This document shows positions 8,080-18,395 of a DNA stretch of 64,000 bases, one piece after another. Position 1 is the stretch's first letter, and each line of letters starts with the position of its first letter. A program made the position numbers and the translations under genes. Origin of the DNA: Carnobacterium maltaromaticum DSM 20342 (GTDB lineage: Bacteria > Bacillota > Bacilli > Lactobacillales > Carnobacteriaceae); the NCBI RefSeq assembly GCF_000744945.1, contig NZ_JQMX01000001.1:1178001-1242000 (forward strand), in the 5' to 3' direction. The notes under the pieces were generated by a model that saw only the letters and a list, made by a program, of their open reading frames with translations, had not been told where the DNA came from and did not search any database.

Positions 8080-9954
8080 TCACTGACTATGAACTTGACC
8101 ACATGAACAAATACTTTTTTCTTGCTGTTTTTTAGCTTGAATATACTCACATAATTCTGCTGAAATTTCATAATTCATAAATGGAGTCATTAAATAAATT
8201 CCATTAAATTCCTGACAAATTTCATCAATTAATTCTTTAGCAATTGTCATACCAACCTCTAAACCTCGTCCTTCTTCTTCAGCCATCCTCATTCGTTCTC
8301 TTGTTTCATCAGTCAATAGGATTCCTGGAACTTCATTGTGTAGAAATTCAGCATTCCGACTTGAAACCAAGGGAATGACCCCAATAAATATTGGAATAGT
8401 AACTCCTGCAGTTTTCATCACTTCTTTTAATATCTTGACTTTTTCACTATCAAAAATCGGTTGTGTGATGAAATAATCTGCACCAGCTTCTTGTTTCTTT
8501 TTCAAAAGGCATCCAGCTCTTTCTAACCGAGGAATATTTGGATTAAATGCGGCTGCTACTTGAAAATTAGTTTTCTCTCGTAAATTCTTCCCTGTATAAG
8601 CAATTCCTTGATTGAAATTTTTTATTAACTTGATTAATTCAAAAGAACTTACATCAAATACTGAAGATGCGCCAGGAAAATCACCAACTTTAGCTGGGTC
8701 ACCCGTTACCGCCAGAACGTCATGAATACCTAACTTATGAAAACCCATAATCTGCGAATTCAATCCGATTAAATTATGGTCCCTAGTTGTCAAATGAACC
8801 AAAGGCTGGATATCATACTCATATTTTAACATTGCACTTAAAGCCATATTGCTAATACGTGCGCTAGCTAAAGAATTATCGGATAATGTAATCGCATCAA
8901 CCCCAACTTCTTTCAAACGAGCAGCACCTTTAAAAAAAGCAGTTGTATTAAAAGTACGCGGCGGATCTAATTCAACCAATACTGTAAACTCTCTTTGAAC
9001 TTTATCTAGTAATCGCTCTTTTCCCGTTTCTTGTTTAGCTTGAAACCTGTATGTGGTTAAAGCTTTCACCTTTTTTTGAGTAACTAAATCTAACGTAGTT
9101 AAACCTTTGCGATAAGCTGCAATGTGTTCTGGAGTTGTACCGCAACAGCCACCAATTAAACCCACTCCCTCTTTTCGAAATAATTCACCAAATAATTTAA
9201 AATAGTCTGTTTCTTTTTGATAAACAATCCGTCCATTCTCCATTGTAGGAAAGCTAGCATTAGGATAAGCCGCTAAAACTTTCCCAGGAATTAAAGGCAC
9301 TGATTCAAAAGATTGAGCCATAAAATGTGGACCTAATAAGCAATTCGTCCCGACAACATTTGCACCCAAATCAGCTAGTTCCTCTAAAGCTGTTGCTAAT
9401 GACTGTCCATTTGCTAATATGCCAACTTCGTGAATGGATACATTTGCAATAATGGGAATATCCGTAGCTTCCCTTGCAATTGCTAGAACAGTTTTCAGCT
9501 CATTTAAATCATAATATGTTTCTAATAAAATACCATCAACACCACCTAATAATAAACAATACAATTGCTCCTTAAAACTACGACTAATTTCTTCCATACC
9601 AGGATCATGTATTTTTGTATCAACTGCTCCATAGATACCACCAATCGTCCCTAAAATAAACGCTTCTTTATCCCCTCGCGCTTCTTTGGCTAGGGTGATT
9701 CCAGCTCGATTAATTTTCTGAACTTGGTCTTCTAAACCATACCGAGCCAATTTAATATAATTGGCTCCATAGGTATTCGTTTGAATAATATCTGCACCAG
9801 CTGCAAGGTAATCTTGATGAATTTTCAAAATAGCTTCTGGATGAGAACAATTTAATTCTTCGTGAGAGCGATCAATACCATATTGATAAAGTAATGTGCC
9901 CATTGCTCCATCAGCAATCAATAATTTAGTCCCTAAAACTTCTTTTAATCCCAA
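8080..9954 (-). CDS. Bifunctional homocysteine S-methyltransferase / methylenetetrahydrofolate reductase
   Basis: 624 residues in two domains. The N-terminal homocysteine methyltransferase (about 1-290) has GAMGTLLYQYG, VGTNC and the zinc motif GGCCGTTPEH. The C-terminal MetF-like flavin reductase (about 320-610) includes AVTGDPAKVGDFPG and the YFITQPIFD block. It matches B. subtilis YitJ. It supplies 5-methyl-THF to MetE next door and can itself methylate homocysteine. Start appears to be TTG at 9954, giving MGLKEVL as in YitJ; the AGGAG site is 16 bases away, which is long. Last gene of the T-box operon. Confidence 0.9.
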   Translation of the reverse strand: MGLKEVLGTKLLIADGAMGTLLYQYGIDRSHEELNCSHPEAILKIHQDYLAAGADIIQTNTYGANYIKLARYGLEDQVQKINRAGITLAKEARGDKEAFILGTIGGIYGAVDTKIHDPGMEEISRSFKEQLYCLLLGGVDGILLETYYDLNELKTVLAIAREATDIPIIANVSIHEVGILANGQSLATALEELADLGANVVGTNCLLGPHFMAQSFESVPLIPGKVLAAYPNASFPTMENGRIVYQKETDYFKLFGELFRKEGVGLIGGCCGTTPEHIAAYRKGLTTLDLVTQKKVKALTTYRFQAKQETGKERLLDKVQREFTVLVELDPPRTFNTTAFFKGAARLKEVGVDAITLSDNSLASARISNMALSAMLKYEYDIQPLVHLTTRDHNLIGLNSQIMGFHKLGIHDVLAVTGDPAKVGDFPGASSVFDVSSFELIKLIKNFNQGIAYTGKNLREKTNFQVAAAFNPNIPRLERAGCLLKKKQEAGADYFITQPIFDSEKVKILKEVMKTAGVTIPIFIGVIPLVSSRNAEFLHNEVPGILLTDETRERMRMAEEEGRGLEVGMTIAKELIDEICQEFNGIYLMTPFMNYEISAELCEYIQAKKQQEKSICSCGQVHSQ

Positions 9955-9993
9955 TCCAATCGCCTACTTTCTCCTTTCAGCTACCTATTCCTT

Positions 9994-12279
9994 CTAATAG
10001 CTTGCTCGAATAATTTTTGTTGCCTCAACCATTTTTTTCAAGGCTTCAATTGTTTCTGGCTCTTTTCTCGTTTTTAAACCGCAATCAGGATTAATCCAAA
10101 ATTGTTCAATTGGAATTACCTTTAACGGACGTCTAATATTTACTAGAATTTCTTCAACACTTGGAACTCGCGGACTATGAATATCATATACACCTAATCC
10201 GATTTCCTTGTCATAGGTATTTTTTTCAAAAGTCGAAATAATTTCACCATGACTTCTCGAAGCTTCAATTGAAATCACATCTGCATCTAGCGCATCAATC
10301 GTTTCAATTACATCATCAAATTCTGCATAACACATATGTGTATGAATTTGCGTATCATTGGCTACCGAAGTAGTCGTTAATTTAAAAGAATATACGGCTG
10401 CATCTAGATAAGCTTTCCATCTTTCACGCTTCAATGGCAATCCTTCTCTTAAAGCCGGTTCATCCACTTGAATAATTTTAATTCCTGCTGCTTCAAGGGC
10501 TTCAACTTCTTTTCGCAAAGCTAACCCGATTTGATTTCCAACTGTGGCTTTTGGAACATCATCTCGTACAAAAGACCAATTAATAATCGTTACTGGAGCT
10601 GTCAACATCCCTTTAACTGGACGTTTAGTCAGAGATTGAGCATAAACACTTTCTTTAACAGTAATCGGTTCAATAAAAGCAACATCTCCATAAATTAATG
10701 GTGGACGAACCGCTCTTGATCCATAAGATTGAACCCATCCAAATTTTGTCGCTTGAAAACCAGCTAGTTTTTGACCAAAGTATTCAACCATATCAGTGCG
10801 CTCAAATTCCCCATGAACCAAAACGTCTAAGTCTAGCTCCTCTTGAATTTTAATCCAACGAGCTATCTCTTGATTAATATAGCCTTCATAATCAGTTTTT
10901 GATAAATCCCCTCTCAACCATTCTGCTCGTTTTTTACGAACTTCAGGTGACTGAGGGAAACTTCCAATTGTCGTCGTTGGCAAAATCGGTAAATTTAACC
11001 AGTCCTTTTGTACCTTAATTCGTTCAGAAAATGGCGCTTTTCGCTCAACCTTTAATTTTTCTAAATTAAGAATAGCCTCCTTAACCGCTGGATTATTTCG
11101 CTGAGAAGAATGATTTAAAGCCTCGTTATTCCTTTGATTTTCAGCTAATTCTTTTGAGATACTTTCTCTACCATTGTTAACAGCTTTGGTTAATAAAGTT
11201 AGTTCGATTAATTTTTCATCTGCAAAAGCTAATCCACCTAGTAAAACTGGATCTAACTCTTTTTCACTTTTTTTCGTAATCGGGACATGCAATAAACTAT
11301 TAGATGGTTGGAGCCATAATCGTTCTGGTGCAACTTGTTTTAACAGCTGCTTAATTAACTCTAATTTCTCGGCTAAATTACTTGCCCATACATTACGTCC
11401 ATCAATAATTCCGGCAGCTAAGATTTTATCTTCCGGGAAGCCATTTTTTTCAATCGCTGCTAACGTTTCGCCATGATCATGAATAAAATCTAAACCAATA
11501 GCCTCTACTGGAAGAGTGACAACCGCTTCATAAGCATCTACACTTTCAAAATAAGTTTGCAACTCGATTTTCAAATTTGGTGCGGCTTTTTTTAAATCTT
11601 GGTAGGTCTTTCGATAAAGTTCAATATCAGCTTTAGCCTCTCCCGTTGCTAAATAGGGCTCATCAATCTGCACCCATTCTACTCCGGCAGCTTCAAGTTC
11701 TTTTAATAATTGCTGATAAAGTGGAATGAATTTTTTTAATAAAAGTGGAAATTCTTTTGCTCGATAGCCTTTACCTAGTTTCAAGTACGTAATAGGTCCT
11801 ACAATAACAGGTTTCCCTTCAATACCTAACTCCTCTTTAGCTTCTAAATAATAAGTTAAAGCTAAGTTCTCTTTTAATTCTGGCTGTGCATGCTCCAATT
11901 CAGGAACAATATAGTGATAATTGGTATTAAACCATTTAGTCATTTCTGATGCTACACCTGCTTTGCTCCCACGAGCTAATTTAAAATAAGTCGTTAATTT
12001 GCTCTCATTTACGGCTTCTTTTTGAAAACGTTGGGGAATCACATTAAAAGCAATACTTGTATCTAAAATATGATCATACAAAGAAAAATCAGCCACAGGA
12101 ATCAAATCAATCCCTTGTTTTTTTTGCTTCTCTAAAGCCGCTAAACGAATTTTTTTAGTTGTCGCTACTAATTCCGCTTCAGTTAATTGACCATTCCAAA
12201 ATTTTTCTAGTGCACGTTTCCACTCGCGCTTTTCTCCCAGACGTGGATACCCTAAATTTGAACTTTTTACTTTAGTCAT
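9994..12279 (-). CDS. metE: Cobalamin-independent methionine synthase
   Basis: 761 residues, the normal MetE length, with duplicated barrels. The N-terminal half begins [15 protein letters not shown]; the C-terminal half holds the zinc ligands in [12 protein letters not shown] and [13 protein letters not shown]. It transfers the methyl of 5-methyl-tetrahydropteroyl-polyglutamate to homocysteine. Its folate cofactor is made by the next gene 39 bases downstream, and homocysteine by the trans-sulfuration gene at the head of the operon. Confidence 0.95.
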   Translation of the reverse strand: MTKVKSSNLGYPRLGEKREWKRALEKFWNGQLTEAELVATTKKIRLAALEKQKKQGIDLIPVADFSLYDHILDTSIAFNVIPQRFQKEAVNESKLTTYFKLARGSKAGVASEMTKWFNTNYHYIVPELEHAQPELKENLALTYYLEAKEELGIEGKPVIVGPITYLKLGKGYRAKEFPLLLKKFIPLYQQLLKELEAAGVEWVQIDEPYLATGEAKADIELYRKTYQDLKKAAPNLKIELQTYFESVDAYEAVVTLPVEAIGLDFIHDHGETLAAIEKNGFPEDKILAAGIIDGRNVWASNLAEKLELIKQLLKQVAPERLWLQPSNSLLHVPITKKSEKELDPVLLGGLAFADEKLIELTLLTKAVNNGRESISKELAENQRNNEALNHSSQRNNPAVKEAILNLEKLKVERKAPFSERIKVQKDWLNLPILPTTTIGSFPQSPEVRKKRAEWLRGDLSKTDYEGYINQEIARWIKIQEELDLDVLVHGEFERTDMVEYFGQKLAGFQATKFGWVQSYGSRAVRPPLIYGDVAFIEPITVKESVYAQSLTKRPVKGMLTAPVTIINWSFVRDDVPKATVGNQIGLALRKEVEALEAAGIKIIQVDEPALREGLPLKRERWKAYLDAAVYSFKLTTTSVANDTQIHTHMCYAEFDDVIETIDALDADVISIEASRSHGEIISTFEKNTYDKEIGLGVYDIHSPRVPSVEEILVNIRRPLKVIPIEQFWINPDCGLKTRKEPETIEALKKMVEATKIIRASY

Positions 12280-12303
12280 TGTTTCACCATTCCTTTTCTA
12301 TTT

Positions 12304-13047
12304 TTATTTATTAGGTAGCATAGCTGAAATAAATCCCTCAATTCGTTTCGATCCCGATCCTTGGAAAAATAGTTCTGGTGTTCCTTCAAAAAGAATTTCT
12401 CCATTTTCTAAAAATAAAATTCGATCGGCAACTTCCCTTGCAAAGGCTAAGTTATGAGTGACAATAATCAAAGAATTTCCTTCCTCAACTAAGCCACGTA
12501 AGACACTTAATACTTCTGCTTCTAATTCTGGATCAAGCGCGCTAGTCGGCTCATCAAACAATAAAAATTCGGGATTCATTGCAAGTGCTCTCGCAATCGC
12601 GGCTCTTTGTTGTTGTCCTCCCGACAATTCATCTGGATAACGATCAACTTTTTCTGCCAAACCAACTTTCTTTAATAACGCTCTGGCTTTGTTTTCAGCT
12701 GTGACTTTAGACTCCTTTCGAACATAGACAGGCCCTTCCATTACATTTTTTAAAATCGTTAAATGCGGGAATAAATGGAAACCTTGAAAGACCATTCCAG
12801 TTTTTCGTCGCAAAGCTAAGATATCCTTTTGCTTTAATTCCTTTGTAAAATCAAAATAACTAGCACCTAAAGATAACGTTCCCTTTTCAGGAATTTCTAG
12901 CAAATTAAGGCATCGTAATAAAGTCGACTTTCCTGAACCTGATGGACCTACAATTACTGTTGTACTTCCTGTTTCAAAACTTAAATTAATCTCCTTCAGC
13001 GCTAACTGTTCATTAAATTTTTTGCTGATTTGCTTTACTTGCAACAT
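12304..13047 (-). CDS. Amino-acid ABC transporter ATP-binding protein
   Basis: 247 residues with Walker A GPSGSGKST (about 34-42), Q-loop, the LSGGQQQRAAIARAL signature (about 140), Walker B LLFDEPTSALDPE and a switch His in VTHN. It is of the polar amino-acid uptake class (GlnQ/TcyC-like). The permease and binding protein lie directly upstream in the same operon, and the methionine genes around it suggest a sulfur amino acid such as cystine or methionine. Confidence 0.9.
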   Translation of the reverse strand: MLQVKQISKKFNEQLALKEINLSFETGSTTVIVGPSGSGKSTLLRCLNLLEIPEKGTLSLGASYFDFTKELKQKDILALRRKTGMVFQGFHLFPHLTILKNVMEGPVYVRKESKVTAENKARALLKKVGLAEKVDRYPDELSGGQQQRAAIARALAMNPEFLLFDEPTSALDPELEAEVLSVLRGLVEEGNSLIIVTHNLAFAREVADRILFLENGEILFEGTPELFFQGSGSKRIEGFISAMLPNK

Positions 13048-13057
13048 GTTTTATCAC

Positions 13058-13723
13058 CTATTTCCGAATATGCTTTGACGTAGCAATCTCTAATTTCCCT
13101 TGTAAAACAGTTAAAAATGTACAAAAAACTAAATAGATAGCAGCAACTAAAGAATACAACAATAACGGTTCGTACGTTCTTGAGGCAATTTGTTGCCCCA
13201 CCATAAACATTTCAACAATTGTAATACTAGAAGCTAAGGAGGTATCTTTCACTAAGCCAATAAACGTATTGGATAAAGGTGGAACACTAATTCGTAAAGC
13301 TTGCGGGGCAATAATTCGCCAAAGTACCATCCCTTTTGACATGCCAATCGAATACGCTGCTTCCCATTGGCCTCTCGGAATTGCTAAAATAGCCGAGCGA
13401 ATAGATTCTGAGCTATATGCACCCACGTTTAAAGAGAATGTGATAATGGCCGCAGCCCATGCACTAAATTCAATACCCGCTTTTGGTAACCCGAAAAAGA
13501 CAATAAATAATTGAACTAAAAGTGGTGTGCCTCGAAAAATCCAAACATAGCCTGCAAAGAAAAATTTTAATATACGTAACTTTGATAATCGCACTAATGC
13601 TGTTACAACTGCAATAAGTAGACCTAATGTAAATGCAATCAAAGTCAGCGGAATTGTAATCAGTAATCCAGCTTTTAAAATTGGCCAAAAAGAAGTTACT
13701 AGTAATTCAATCGTCTCACTCAC
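13058..13723 (-). CDS. Amino-acid ABC transporter permease (HisM/TcyB-like)
   Basis: 221 residues with about five membrane segments and the inner-membrane coupling motif (EAAYSIGMSKGMVLWRIIAP, about 140-160) that contacts the ATPase. Start is GTG at 13723-13721 after AGGAGG. Ten bases separate it from the ATPase gene, so the two are translated from one message. One permease gene implies a homodimeric channel. Confidence 0.9.
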   Translation of the reverse strand: MSETIELLVTSFWPILKAGLLITIPLTLIAFTLGLLIAVVTALVRLSKLRILKFFFAGYVWIFRGTPLLVQLFIVFFGLPKAGIEFSAWAAAIITFSLNVGAYSSESIRSAILAIPRGQWEAAYSIGMSKGMVLWRIIAPQALRISVPPLSNTFIGLVKDTSLASSITIVEMFMVGQQIASRTYEPLLLYSLVAAIYLVFCTFLTVLQGKLEIATSKHIRK

Positions 13724-13770
13724 AAAAAGTTCCTCCTGTTCTTCGAATTCTAACCTCTATTTTCAGTTAC

Positions 13771-14580
13771 TTATTTTTCTGTAATATCTTTCCCAAAGTA
13801 GGTAATTGAGAGTTTACTTGTGATTCCTTCTTTTTTCAATTCAGCTAAAGCACCATCGATAGCTTTGGTTAATTCAGGATTATTTTTATTTGTAATTGCA
13901 GCAATTTCACTCGTGGCAATAGCTTCATCAATCAAGCGAATCTTGTTCTCTGGCTTTTCCTTCTGATAATAGAAGAACGTCACATCATCATTCACTGTCC
14001 CATCCGCCCTATTCCCTAGAACTAGTTCAATTGACTGAGCAAATCCATCAGTTGGTACGACTTCGGCACCTAATTTTTCAGCATCTTGAGCATAGTTACT
14101 TGAAACTGTTTGAGCGCTTTTTTTCCCTTTCAAATCAGCTAATGTCTTAATTTCTGAATCTTCCTTAACAGCCAAAGTAGCATGTGAATGTGCATAGGGA
14201 TTCGTAAAATCATATTTTTTCTGTCGTTCTTCTGTAACCGAAACATTATTAAAGACAACATCATATTTATTTACATCTAACCCAGCAATCAAAGAGTCCC
14301 ATTTTGTTTCAACAAACTCAGCCTTAACCCCAATTTTTTTAGCAACGGCTTCTGCTAATTCCACTTCAAACCCTTTTAACTGATCTTTTTCATCATGAAA
14401 ATTAAATGGTGGAAAGGTTCCTTCAATACCTACCTTTAACGTGCCCGCCTTTTTTATAGCGGCTAAACTATCAACATTTTCTTGATTATCTGCTGCTTTT
14501 TCTGACTGGCCACATCCAATTAAAACAAAAATACCCACTAGTAAAAAACTGATTAACCACACAATTTTATTTTTTTTCAT
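13771..14580 (-). CDS. Amino-acid ABC transporter substrate-binding lipoprotein
   Basis: About 269 residues from the ATG at 14580, which has GGGGGAAATGA just upstream; a longer reading from 14604 covers the RBS and is less likely. The signal peptide ends in the lipobox LIGC, giving a membrane-anchored lipoprotein. A type 2 periplasmic-binding fold follows, with GTLKVGIEGTFPPFNFHDE and FNNVSVTEERQKKYDFTNPY typical of the polar amino-acid family (cystine, glutamine, arginine). Substrate specificity is inferred from the methionine operon: most likely cystine or a related sulfur amino acid. Confidence 0.88.
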   Translation of the reverse strand: MKKNKIVWLISFLLVGIFVLIGCGQSEKAADNQENVDSLAAIKKAGTLKVGIEGTFPPFNFHDEKDQLKGFEVELAEAVAKKIGVKAEFVETKWDSLIAGLDVNKYDVVFNNVSVTEERQKKYDFTNPYAHSHATLAVKEDSEIKTLADLKGKKSAQTVSSNYAQDAEKLGAEVVPTDGFAQSIELVLGNRADGTVNDDVTFFYYQKEKPENKIRLIDEAIATSEIAAITNKNNPELTKAIDGALAELKKEGITSKLSITYFGKDITEK

Positions 14581-14612
14581 TTCATTTCCCCCAATTTTAT
14601 TCATTCTGCAAA

Positions 14613-15755
14613 CTACTTCTTAGCCAGATCCAATGCTTGTGCTAAGTCATTAATTAAATCATCTACATGCTCAATTCCAATTGCAAAACGCAACAATCCA
14701 ACGCTAATCCCAATTTTTTCTTGTAATTCAATTGCGTAGGATTCATGAGTCATTGTGCTAGGATGGCATACTAAACTTTCTACTCCGCCTAAACTAACGG
14801 CTAAATCAAACACATCCAGTTCCTCCACAAATTTTAACGGGTTATACTCCTCGGTCAATTCAATTGAAAAGACCGAACCGTTTCCACGTGTTTGTTTTTT
14901 CTGAATAGCAGCTTCTTCTGGAGAAGCTGATCCCGGATAATTTAATCTAGCAATAGCTTCATGTTCTTTTAGAAAAGCTAGAATTTTAACTGTATTCGCT
15001 TCTTGACGATCCATTCGCACACTTAACGTTTTAATTCCACGAATTAGGCTATAAGAGTCAAAAGGACTTAAAACATTTCCCAATGTATTTTGTAGATGTT
15101 TGATTCTAGCTGCCAATCCACTATCAGCGACAGTAAGTAAACCTGCAATAATATCAGCATGCCCACTTAAATATTTCGTTGCTGAGTATAAAACAATATC
15201 AGCTCCTAATTCAAAAGGTTTCTGTAAATAAGGTGTTGCAAAGGTGTTGTCTACAATAATTAAAATTCCTTTTTGATGGGCAATAGCTGCCAGCCTTTGA
15301 ATATCTGTCACTTGCAACAAAGGATTAGACGGCGTTTCAATAAATAACGCTTTAACCGTTGTATCTATATCCTCTTCTGACAGTAAATTAAAGTCATCAA
15401 CTAATTCATAGCTTAATTCTTGTTGCTGAAAAACAGTGTCTAAGTAGCGATAGGTTCCCCCATACACATTGCTGTTCACTAAAATTTTATCTCCTGATTT
15501 GAATAAATTAAACGCAGTCGTCGTTGCTGCCATCCCAGAAGCAAAAGCAAAACCATAATCGACACCTTCAATTTTGCTGATTAATTCCTCCAATGCATTT
15601 CTAGTAGGATTCCCACCACGTCCATACGCATAAGTTTGATGCTCTTCAATCGATGGTTGTACATAAGTAGAGGCTAAATAAATAGGTGGAACAATGGCTC
15701 CATTTTCATTATTTTTAGCTGGAATTCCTTGAACAATTAACGATTCTATTTTCAT
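14613..15755 (-). CDS. Trans-sulfuration PLP enzyme (cystathionine gamma-synthase / beta-lyase family)
   Basis: 380 residues of the Cys/Met metabolism PLP family. AYGRGGNPTRNALEELI is near residue 43, FASGMAATTTAF mid-protein, DNTFATPYLQKP near 170, and the PLP lysine is in YSATKYLSGHADIIAG near 200. Members make cystathionine from an acyl-homoserine and cysteine, or cleave it to homocysteine; sequence alone does not separate these. First gene after the Met T-box, followed at eight bases by the transporter operon. Confidence 0.85.
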   Translation of the reverse strand: MKIESLIVQGIPAKNNENGAIVPPIYLASTYVQPSIEEHQTYAYGRGGNPTRNALEELISKIEGVDYGFAFASGMAATTTAFNLFKSGDKILVNSNVYGGTYRYLDTVFQQQELSYELVDDFNLLSEEDIDTTVKALFIETPSNPLLQVTDIQRLAAIAHQKGILIIVDNTFATPYLQKPFELGADIVLYSATKYLSGHADIIAGLLTVADSGLAARIKHLQNTLGNVLSPFDSYSLIRGIKTLSVRMDRQEANTVKILAFLKEHEAIARLNYPGSASPEEAAIQKKQTRGNGSVFSIELTEEYNPLKFVEELDVFDLAVSLGGVESLVCHPSTMTHESYAIELQEKIGISVGLLRFAIGIEHVDDLINDLAQALDLAKK

Positions 15756-15794
15756 TATTTTGACCCTCCTTTTATTTTAATGAACAAACATTTT

Positions 15795-16142
15795 TCTTAT
15801 AAACAAAAAAACGTCCTTGAATACATGCACTATGCATGATTCAAGGACGGGAGTTTATCTGTATAAACCAACGTGGTACCACCTTGTTTTACGAAAATAT
15901 CACTATTTTCGCCTTACCAAGTACTTAAAATCACTACAGATTTTGCATACTCTGGCGCTATAACGGGCGCTCCCGTTTTGACCTTACTGATAGTAAACAA
16001 TCAGCTCACCCAATCCACTCAGAGACCATCTTCTGTTCTGCATCCATTGTCCTTTTTCAGCTAACGGGACTCTCTGTAAAACTTCTGCGCAAACATACTC
16101 TTCTCTTCAAAGTTGTTTTAAAATTAGAATTCAATTAGATTT
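15795..16142 (-). promoter_or_regulatory. T-box leader, methionine specifier
   Basis: On the minus strand this leader contains the T-box sequence GGTGGTACCACGTT (about 15884-15871), an AG-bulge-like AGAGAGTC in stem I, and a probable specifier codon ATG at 16029-16027 in the loop GAAGATGGTC. It ends in a terminator (CGTCCTTGAAT stem, 15812-15849, followed by seven T). Uncharged tRNA-Met would bind and favour the antiterminator, turning on the whole operon from 15755 to 8080. Confidence 0.9.
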
Positions 16143-16148
16143 GAATTA

Positions 16149-16177
16149 AATTTAACAGAGTTTTCTAATCTTGTCAA
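16149..16177 (-). promoter_or_regulatory. Promoter of the methionine operon
   Basis: -35 TTGACA (16177-16172), 17-base spacer, -10 TAAATT (16154-16149), placing the start of the T-box leader near 16142. Confidence 0.75.
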
Positions 16178-16273
16178 CTTTAATTTTTATTTTTTAAGAT
16201 TAACGAATTCATTTTAAATCAATTATTCCTATCACTACGCTAGACATTATGTTTATTTGAAATAAATATTAAT

Positions 16274-16324
16274 AAAAAACCCACTTACTGAAATCCGAAT
16301 TGGAGTTTCATAAGTGGGTTTTGA
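16274..16324 (-). terminator. Terminator after the flippase gene
   Basis: AAAACCCACTTATGAAA pairs with TTTCAGTAAGTGGGTTTT (one bulge) and is followed by a T-run on the minus strand. Confidence 0.85.
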
Positions 16325-16341
16325 TTATAGAATGTAGTTTT

Positions 16342-18000
16342 TTATTTAATTCGTAAACGGCGACGTATGCCAGCAACTTTAGCACCTAATAAACGATCGG
16401 CTAAACGAGTTTTCAAAGAAAGATAAAGATATGAAAACCCACCAGCAATTGCTGAAACGATAGTCACCACTAAAGCCCATTCACGACTCATTGGGCTAAC
16501 AAATAGATAGCAAAGTTCTCGAACTAAAATAGTCACAACAGCCATCAAAAGTGTCATCAAAGTAATCAATAAAATTCGCTTAAAAATAAAGCGAACATTA
16601 AAGCGAGTTAATCTACGCAATGTCCATAACAGCATCAAGGAAGAAACACTAAAACCAAAAATTGTAGCATATAAAGCACCTTCTGCTTGGAACATTTTTA
16701 CTAATGGATATTGAACAGCGGCCTTAACAAGCACTCCAACTACCAAACAAAAAATAGCATACTTATTTTGATTCATCGATTGAAGAATCGCCGATAAAAC
16801 TGTATACAAACCTAAAATAATACTCATATAACAAGAAATTTGTAGAATCGTTGTTCCTAAATCACTATGTTGGTAAAATACCGTATATAAAGGTTCTGCA
16901 ACTGCTGCCATCCCAATTGCTGCTGGAAACATCACAAAGCAGAACAGTTGAATATTTGTTGAAACTTGTTTCCGAACTTCTTTAATTAAGTTTTTGGTAA
17001 ATGCTTCTGTAATTAAAGGAATCGCCGTCACTGCCATTGAAACAGCAATCGAAATAGTAATCATAATCAATTTATTGGCGTTAAAAGCAAACACCGCAAA
17101 CATCTCTCTGGCTAGAACTGCCGTTGTGTTCGTTGTAGCAATAACAATTCGTTCAAAAGTATATTGATCAATCAACTGAAAGAAGGTAATTCCAGAACCA
17201 ATAATTACAAATGGAATGGCTTCTTTAATCATTTCAACTAAAATTTCATTTGTTGAAACATCAATTTTATCTAAACTTGTTGCAGCTAAGGCATCCATTC
17301 TGGGCTTTTGCTTTAACCAATAATAGCCTAAAGCCAGTAAACTAAAGAGTGCTCCAATAAAAGCGGCAAAAGTTGAAGCCGTGACAGCCGTCACCATTTG
17401 ACCATTAAACACTTGCATAATTAAGTAAACAGAAGCTAGCATAAAAATAATACGCGCAATTTGTTCAATTAATTGAGAAATCGCTGATGGAGCCATTTCT
17501 TGATATCCTTGAAAGAAGCCACGAATCAAACTCATTCCAGGAATAATTAATAACGCCCAACTTAGAGAACGGATAACTTGAATCTGATCCGGCTCCCCCA
17601 CGCCAATGACTGGCGCTAATAAATACATAATCAAAAAGCAAACGACCCCGGTAACGACCATTAAGCCCATGCCTTTTTTAAATAATTTCCTACCTGTATT
17701 GTATTCCCCTAACGCGTTATAATAGGAGACTTGTTTAGCAATTGCTGAAGGAACTCCGGCTGTTGCGATTGTTAAAAATAAAGCGTAAGGTGTGTAACCT
17801 AACGCGTATAATCCATTAGCAGCCTTCCCTGTTGCTGCACTTCCCATCCATGCCATCCAAGGAATAATATAAATAGCACCTAAGACACGTGAAAAAATAC
17901 TACCACCTGTCATCCAAGCTGATCCACGAATCATTTTCTCTTGAGCACTTTGCTCTTCTACTGCTGCTTCTTCCAGATTAATTGGAGAATTTGGCATCAT
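16342..18000 (-). CDS. MurJ/YtgP-type polysaccharide (lipid II) flippase
   Basis: 552 residues with about 14 membrane segments, of the MOP/MATE exporter superfamily. The start of the first segment, KMIRGSAWMTGGSIFSRVLGAIYI, is close to the Firmicute YtgP/SpoVB family; B. subtilis YtgP is a MurJ homologue that flips lipid II. Start ATG at 18000 (a second ATG follows at once) after GAGGG. Monocistronic. A Wzx-type exporter for another polysaccharide cannot be excluded, but no polysaccharide genes are nearby. Confidence 0.8.
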   Translation of the reverse strand: MMPNSPINLEEAAVEEQSAQEKMIRGSAWMTGGSIFSRVLGAIYIIPWMAWMGSAATGKAANGLYALGYTPYALFLTIATAGVPSAIAKQVSYYNALGEYNTGRKLFKKGMGLMVVTGVVCFLIMYLLAPVIGVGEPDQIQVIRSLSWALLIIPGMSLIRGFFQGYQEMAPSAISQLIEQIARIIFMLASVYLIMQVFNGQMVTAVTASTFAAFIGALFSLLALGYYWLKQKPRMDALAATSLDKIDVSTNEILVEMIKEAIPFVIIGSGITFFQLIDQYTFERIVIATTNTTAVLAREMFAVFAFNANKLIMITISIAVSMAVTAIPLITEAFTKNLIKEVRKQVSTNIQLFCFVMFPAAIGMAAVAEPLYTVFYQHSDLGTTILQISCYMSIILGLYTVLSAILQSMNQNKYAIFCLVVGVLVKAAVQYPLVKMFQAEGALYATIFGFSVSSLMLLWTLRRLTRFNVRFIFKRILLITLMTLLMAVVTILVRELCYLFVSPMSREWALVVTIVSAIAGGFSYLYLSLKTRLADRLLGAKVAGIRRRLRIK

Positions 18001-18395
18001 ATTAAACCTACCCTCATCTTATATTGTCTTTATCTATTTTACTTGTTAATTGATGGGGTTGCAATCACTTCTCAAAGATTTCGTGAGACATTTAACAAAA
18101 ATTTAACAGTATATCAAGATTATTGCGTTATTATTAATGGTTAATATTCTGGTAAAGTTATATTTTAATTCGTTAAATTTCGCATTTCACATAATATAAT
18201 CGTTATTTTTTCTTTTTTTACATTTTTTAAGACTAAATCTGTTACATACTAATTTGCTTGATTCAATTTCCTTTAAAATTATTTAACGCATATCTATTCA
18301 AATAATTTGATCGTATAAAAATAACTACTATATTAATAGAGACAAATGTTGTATCCTTAGTATAAGGATTAAAATAAACTAAAGGAAGGGATAGT
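18001..18395. promoter_or_regulatory. Flippase / regulator-1 divergent intergenic region
   Basis: 395 A/T-rich bases between divergent genes. I see the regulator-1 promoter and two palindromes at its right end (18307-18369) and nothing clear in the rest. A short ATG frame near 18137 lacks a ribosome binding site. Confidence 0.5.
18307..18369 (+). promoter_or_regulatory. Promoter and candidate operators of regulator 1
   Basis: -35 TTGATC (18307-18312), 16-base spacer, -10 TATATT (18329-18334). Just downstream of the expected start are ACAAATGTTGT (18342-18352) and a perfect inverted repeat ATCCTTAGTATAAGGAT (18353-18369). The TTGTAT half-site is also in the operator candidate ahead of regulator 2. 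Confidence 0.5.

Noticed and set aside
7708..8171. Two minus-strand reading frames of 76 and 78 codons
   Set aside because: They arise from the tandem repeats (both share an LFEKKIKIRGGKKRHINF stretch), lack ribosome binding sites, and one overlaps the yitJ-like gene.
18137..18199. Short plus-strand ATG frame upstream of regulator 1, considered as a second signal peptide
   Set aside because: No ribosome binding site and no terminator; the composition is that of random A/T-rich DNA.
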